Shown here piece after piece: positions 5,099-8,742 of a stretch of DNA of 8,742 nucleotides. Within the stretch, counting starts at the first letter, position 1; each line of letters opens with the position of its first letter. The stretch comes from DATEJJ01 sp039649115 (GTDB taxonomy: Bacteria > Actinomycetota > Actinomycetes > Mycobacteriales > Micromonosporaceae): NCBI GenBank assembly GCA_039649115.1, contig JBBWZQ010000134.1, positions 1 through 8,742 on the forward strand, given 5' to 3'. A program made the position numbers and the translations under genes. Below the pieces are notes generated by a model, which ran no database searches, was not told the origin of the DNA, and saw nothing but the letters and a program-made list of their open reading frames with translations.

Positions 5099-6735
5099 CC
5101 AAGACCGACGTCATCGTGATGGGCGGCGGCCCGGCGGCCACCGTGTGCGCGATCGAACTGGCGCGCCGGGACCGGCGCGTGATCCTGCTCGACGCCGACT
5201 TCGTACCGCGCTACCGGGTGGGTGAGTCGCTGTCGCCGGCGGCGTGCGAGGTCCTGGAGTCGGTCGGCGTACATCTGGCCGGCGCCGGCTTCGTGGCCAA
5301 GCACGGCGCGACGTTCGCCTGGGGCGGGCGGGGCACCTTCCGGGTCAGGTACGCGGGTGCGGGCGCCTGGCAGGTGCGCCGCGCGGAGCTGGACAGCACC
5401 TTGTTGAAGCTGGCCGAAGACGCCGGCGTGCAGGTGCGCCGCGGGCACCGGGCGACGCGCGTGCGGTTCGTCGGGAAATGGGCGACCGGGGTGCGGCTGC
5501 GGGCCGACGACGGCTCGGTGCGGGACGTGGAAGCGCCCTGGATCGTCGACGCCACCGGCCGCAGCGCCGTGCTGGCGCACCAACTCCAGCTGCTCGGTGG
5601 CGCGGCCACCCGCGCCGACCACTACCTGATGTGGTCGTACTGGCGCAACGGCAACCGGCTCCCGGCGGAGGCCGCCGGTGACGGGCTGTTCGTCGGCGGC
5701 GGCGGCCGGGCCTGGTGGTACCTGCCGGTGGATGACCGCGACGGCACGGTGGCCGTCGGCGTGCTGACGCCGGGCAGCCGCCCGGACGTGCCGGTCCGGG
5801 ACGTGTACCTGGACGCGGTGGCCGGCACGACCCGGATCGAGGGCCTGCTCGCGGCCGCGCAGCACGTCGGACCGGTCCGCACCGCACCGGCGCGCAGTTA
5901 CGTCAGCCGCCGGATGGTGGGGCACGGTTGGCTGCTGGTCGGCGATGCGGCCGGCTTCATCGACCCGATCCTCACCCCGGGCGTCCAGCTCGCCGTCCAG
6001 TTCGGACAGTTGGCGGCCGTCGCGGTCGACGCCGCGTTGCGCGGCGACCCCCGCGCGAGCTGCGCCCTGGGCGAGTACGAGCACCGGCTGCGCCGGCAGC
6101 TGCGCACGTACCGCTGGTTGACCGACAACCTCTATGCCGCCGCCCGCGCCGACGGTGCCGGGGACCTCACCCTGGCCTGGGGGGACGAGCGGAGCGACCG
6201 GATGACGTTCCTGAGCGTCATCGCCGGGACACCGCCGCACCAGCTCGCCCCGCTGCTGGGTGAGTATCTCGCGACGCGCGCCGCGGCGGTCCGGTACGGT
6301 GGCGCACCGCCGGTCTTCGGTGAGACCGAAGGGTTCGCGTTCCTGATGTGGCTGGCAAGGCGGCAGGACGCCGGCTCGGCGCACCCGACCGGCACGGGCC
6401 CGACCGTACGGCTCGCGCCGGGTACCCAGGCCGAGGACGTCCACGCCCTGGCGGATCTGTCCGCGCCTGCCGCGGCAGCGTCGATCCGGGCCGCGCGTAC
6501 CCGTGACGGCGACCGGTTCCTGCTGACGTGGGAGCTGGAGACGCTCCTGCGGGTACTGGCCCGTGACAGCGGCCGCGCCGAACTTGTCCACCGTTTCGCG
6601 GCGGCGTCGGGGTCCACCCCCGATCCGGCCGCCTTCGACCGGTGGCTCGACCTCCTGACCCAGCACGGGCTGCTGGAGTGCCTACCGGAACCGGCGAGAG
6701 CGGATCCCGCTGGCGCGACGAGAGCGGGGAACTGA
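5095..6735 (+). CDS. Flavin-dependent halogenase-like enzyme with an extra C-terminal domain
   Basis: The 546-residue product belongs to the FAD-dependent halogenase/monooxygenase group. In order it shows the FAD motif VIVMGGGPAA (7-15), RYRVGESLSP (39-48), GFVAKHGATFAWGG (65-78) with K69 in the position of the catalytic lysine of phenol/pyrrole halogenases (aligned by eye), VDATGRSA (151-158), and the second FAD motif LVGDAAGFIDPILTPGVQLA (281-300). The halogenase signature WxWxIP appears as AWWYLP (206-211): the first Trp is Ala, while the second Trp and the Pro are kept. Where typical halogenases have S-T-G or S-S-G, this protein has T-P-G (294-296). Residues ~475-530 form an additional winged-helix-like region (FLLTWELETLLRVLA, then FDRWLDLLTQHGLLE). 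It probably halogenates the polyketide or a carrier-bound intermediate, with FADH2 from a separate reductase; a hydroxylase role is the main alternative. It is coupled to the small ORF and KS-alpha by overlaps. Confidence 0.75.
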   Translation: MTKTDVIVMGGGPAATVCAIELARRDRRVILLDADFVPRYRVGESLSPAACEVLESVGVHLAGAGFVAKHGATFAWGGRGTFRVRYAGAGAWQVRRAELDSTLLKLAEDAGVQVRRGHRATRVRFVGKWATGVRLRADDGSVRDVEAPWIVDATGRSAVLAHQLQLLGGAATRADHYLMWSYWRNGNRLPAEAAGDGLFVGGGGRAWWYLPVDDRDGTVAVGVLTPGSRPDVPVRDVYLDAVAGTTRIEGLLAAAQHVGPVRTAPARSYVSRRMVGHGWLLVGDAAGFIDPILTPGVQLAVQFGQLAAVAVDAALRGDPRASCALGEYEHRLRRQLRTYRWLTDNLYAAARADGAGDLTLAWGDERSDRMTFLSVIAGTPPHQLAPLLGEYLATRAAAVRYGGAPPVFGETEGFAFLMWLARRQDAGSAHPTGTGPTVRLAPGTQAEDVHALADLSAPAAAASIRAARTRDGDRFLLTWELETLLRVLARDSGRAELVHRFAAASGSTPDPAAFDRWLDLLTQHGLLECLPEPARADPAGATRAGN

Positions 6736-8012
6736 TGCGACGCGTAGCCATCACCGGTGTGGGGGTTGTCAGCCCTCTCGGCATCGGCAAGGAGGCGTTC
6801 TGGGACGGGCTGGTCGCCGGCCGCAGCGCGACGAAACACCTGTCCAAGCTGAGCAGCTGCGACCTGTACGACCGGTTCACCTTCGCCGCCCAGGTGGTGG
6901 CCGAGGTCGACGAGTTCGACGCCACGTCGCTGCCGACCGAGGTCCAGCGGCTGGACCGGTACATCCAGTTCGCGGTCGCCGGCGCGCAGCAGGCGATGGC
7001 CGACGCCCAGCTGGATCTGGCGCAGCTGGACCGGGACGCGTTCGGCATCGCCCTGGCCACCGCCATCTGCGGGACCCGGCAGATGGAGAGCGAGTTCATC
7101 GCGGTCACCGACGAAGGGCGCGGCCCGGTGGATCCCCGGCGCGCCGGCTACGACCTCTACCTGGCCTCGATGTCCAACACCCCCAGCGTCATCCTCGCCG
7201 CGATGACCGGCGCGCACGGCCCGTGCCTGACCCTGTCGACCGGCTGCGTCGGCGGCATCGACGCGATCGGCTACGCCTACGAGGCCATCCGGTACGGCGA
7301 GGCGGACGTCATGCTCGCCGGGGCGAGCGAGGCGCCCATCACGCCCATCACCACGGCCGCCTTCGAAATCATCAACTGCCTCGCCACACACTTCAACGAC
7401 CGGCCCGAGGCGGCGTCCCGGCCGTTCGACGCGCGCCGCGACGGGTTCGTGCTCGCCGAGGGATGCGCGGTCCTCCTCCTGGAGGAGATGGAGCGGGCCC
7501 AGGCCCGCGGCGCCCACGTCTACGGGGAGATCTCCGGCTTCGCGCTGGGGTGCAACGCCACCCACATGACCGACCTGCTCAGCGACGGCGCCGACCTGGC
7601 GCGCACGATGACCGACGCGCTGGCCGAGGCCGGCCTGCAACCGGGCGAGGTCGACCACGTCAACGCGCACGGCAGTTCGACGCCGCAGAACGACAGCTGC
7701 GAGACGCGGGCGCTGGTGCGCGCCCTCGACGAGCGGGCCACGCAGATACCGGTCAACTCCACGAAGTCCATGACCGGCCATCCTCTCGCGGCGGCGAGCG
7801 CGCAGGAGATCGCCGCCTGCGCGCTGGCATTCCAGCACGGGTACGTGCACCCGACGATCAACCACGAGTACCCGGATCCGGACTGCCATCTGGACTACGT
7901 ACCCAATCAGGGCCGGCCCTGGCACGGTGACGTCATCCTGTCCGACGCCAGCGGCTTCTCCGGCCTGCACGCCTCCATCGTGCTGCGCCAGGCCGGACAG
8001 GCCGGCCGATGA
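6735..8012 (+). CDS. Type II polyketide synthase ketosynthase alpha subunit (KS-alpha)
   Basis: KS-alpha catalyses decarboxylative Claisen condensations on carrier-bound chains, as a heterodimer with KS-beta. The 425-residue product begins MRRVAITGVGVVSPLG and has the full thiolase-fold triad: C171 in STGCVGGIDA, H312 in NAHGSSTPQND and H349 in STKSMTGHPLAA, with K344 also conserved. Typical type II signatures are SEAPITPITTAAFE, SRPFDARRDGFVLAEG and CHLDYVP. The nucleophile motif GCVGG differs from the GCTSG of aromatic KS-alpha subunits, and the end (SDASGFSGLHASIVL) differs from their GSGFGGFQSA, so this is a divergent branch. The ATG at 6735 overlaps the previous stop as TGATG, with GGGGA 4 nt upstream; an open frame extends to an ATG at 6642, but the KS fold starts exactly at 6735. 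The stop overlaps the KS-beta start by 4 nt. Confidence 0.93.
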   Translation: MRRVAITGVGVVSPLGIGKEAFWDGLVAGRSATKHLSKLSSCDLYDRFTFAAQVVAEVDEFDATSLPTEVQRLDRYIQFAVAGAQQAMADAQLDLAQLDRDAFGIALATAICGTRQMESEFIAVTDEGRGPVDPRRAGYDLYLASMSNTPSVILAAMTGAHGPCLTLSTGCVGGIDAIGYAYEAIRYGEADVMLAGASEAPITPITTAAFEIINCLATHFNDRPEAASRPFDARRDGFVLAEGCAVLLLEEMERAQARGAHVYGEISGFALGCNATHMTDLLSDGADLARTMTDALAEAGLQPGEVDHVNAHGSSTPQNDSCETRALVRALDERATQIPVNSTKSMTGHPLAAASAQEIAACALAFQHGYVHPTINHEYPDPDCHLDYVPNQGRPWHGDVILSDASGFSGLHASIVLRQAGQAGR

Positions 8013-8742
8013 CCGCGCCGACCGCCGCCAGGATCGCGGTGACCGGGGTCGGTGCGGTGACACCCGCCGGCATCGGCGCCGACGCGCTCTGGCGGGCCAC
8101 CGTATCCGGGCGCTCCCGGGTGCGCCGCATCGACCGGTTCGACCCGTCGCCGTTCCGCTGCCAGGTGGCCGGCCAGGCCGACGCGTTCGACGCGCGCACG
8201 TCGCTGTCCGGGCGCCTGGTGAAGAAGACGGACCGGTTCACCCATCTCGCGCTCGCCGCGGCCGGTGCGGCGATGGCGGACGCCCGCCTCACCATCGACG
8301 AAGACGTGGCCAGCGAGCGGGTCGGCGTGATGGTCGGCAACGTGCTGGGCGGCTGGGAGTTCGCCGAGCGCGAACTGCGCGACCTGTGGACACGCGGCCC
8401 CCGGGAGGTCAGCCCCTACCAGGCCACCGCATGGTTCCCGGCCGCGCCGCAAGGCAACATCTGCATCCAGTACGGGATCCGCGGGCGCGCGCGCACCTTC
8501 GTGTGCGACCGGGCCAGCAGCGCGTACGCCATCGCGCACGGCGCGGAGACGATCCGGCGCGGCCACGCGGACGTGGTCCTGGCCGGCGGCACCGAGCAGC
8601 CGCTGTCGCCGTACGCCTGGCTGTGCTGCCAGACCGGCGGGTTCCTCACCCCGCTGGGCAACGGCGATCCGGAGCGGGCGTACCGGGCCTTCGACCGGCG
8701 CCACGGCGGCACCGTGATCGGCGAGGGAAGTGTCTTCCTGGT
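8009..8742 (+). CDS. Type II PKS ketosynthase beta subunit / chain length factor (3' end outside window)
   Basis: The visible 244 residues resemble the chain length factor that pairs with KS-alpha and sets polyketide length. Landmarks are ARIAVTGVGAVTPAGIG at the start, VGNVLGGWEFAERELRDLW near residue 110, then GPREVSPYQATAWFPA, GNICIQYGIRG, and VVLAGGTEQPLSPYAWLCC after the active-site loop. The nucleophile Cys is absent. Aligned with the C171 region of KS-alpha, the loop reads TFVCDRASSAYA with R168 at the Cys position; classical chain length factors have Gln there (EQAGG). The start ATG overlaps the KS-alpha stop (ATGA), as usual for this gene pair, which keeps the two subunits in equal amounts. 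The gene is cut by the right edge after GEGSVFLV, about 60% complete by comparison with ~400-residue homologues. Confidence 0.88.
   Translation, partial: MTAPTAARIAVTGVGAVTPAGIGADALWRATVSGRSRVRRIDRFDPSPFRCQVAGQADAFDARTSLSGRLVKKTDRFTHLALAAAGAAMADARLTIDEDVASERVGVMVGNVLGGWEFAERELRDLWTRGPREVSPYQATAWFPAAPQGNICIQYGIRGRARTFVCDRASSAYAIAHGAETIRRGHADVVLAGGTEQPLSPYAWLCCQTGGFLTPLGNGDPERAYRAFDRRHGGTVIGEGSVFL

Noticed and set aside
5371..5443. 13-bp direct repeat CAGGTGCGCCGCG at 5371-5383 and 5431-5443, 60 nt apart.
   Set aside because: Both copies are in the same frame inside the flavoenzyme and encode QVRR followed by small residues; this is explained by biased codon use, not by a mobile or regulatory repeat.
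6642..6734. Upstream in-frame ATG extending KS-alpha by 31 residues.
   Set aside because: The extension lies inside the flavoenzyme gene and is not KS-like. The KS fold begins precisely at the ATG at 6735, which has a ribosome binding site and a TGATG overlap.
6132..8063. Long minus-strand open frame opposite the flavoenzyme and KS-alpha.
   Set aside because: Same shadow effect. The product is compositionally biased, and the + strand genes there have clear catalytic motifs.
1..8742. CRISPR arrays, insertion sequences, rRNA or tRNA genes.
   Set aside because: No regularly spaced repeats, transposase-like frames, terminal inverted repeats or tRNA-like cloverleaf sequences were seen on either strand.

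Overview
The window is very GC-rich DNA with strongly GC-biased third codon positions and GTG/ATG starts. This, together with a type II polyketide synthase (PKS) operon and a bacterial selA-selB pair, points to an actinomycete. I cannot name the genus from sequence alone. Apart from one 42-codon relic, every gene I support lies on the + strand.

Positions 1-650: the 3' end of a multi-pass membrane protein gene runs in from outside the window. It overlaps, out of frame, a small LuxR/GerE-type gene encoding only a helix-turn-helix (HTH) domain. Positions 658-3806: selA (selenocysteine synthase, PLP lysine K292) and selB (selenocysteine-specific elongation factor) overlap by one base. They form the core of a selenocysteine incorporation system; selC and selD are not in the window. 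The LuxR gene ends 7 nt before selA and is probably co-transcribed with it.

Positions 3799-4105: boundary region. A short minus-strand relic of an FAD/NAD-binding flavoprotein runs convergently into the selB 3' end, and a strong nested hairpin lies inside it. The remaining ~180 bp is a leader holding three inverted repeats and a good ribosome binding site.

Positions 4106-8742 (running off the right edge): a tightly coupled biosynthetic operon. In order it holds a cupin; a methyltransferase that has lost its SAM-binding domain in frame but kept both ends; a 55-aa unannotated small ORF joined to both neighbours by start/stop overlaps and carrying a TTA codon; a flavin-dependent halogenase-like enzyme with an extra C-terminal domain; a ketosynthase alpha subunit (KS-alpha); and a partial KS-beta/chain length factor. 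By analogy with aromatic type II PKS clusters, KS-alpha/KS-beta would build a poly-beta-ketone on an acyl carrier protein expected downstream. The cupin would act in cyclisation or tailoring, and the flavoenzyme would halogenate or oxidise the product. Both ketosynthase subunits and the flavoenzyme deviate from the textbook motifs of their families, so this looks like an atypical type II PKS cluster, possibly halogenating.
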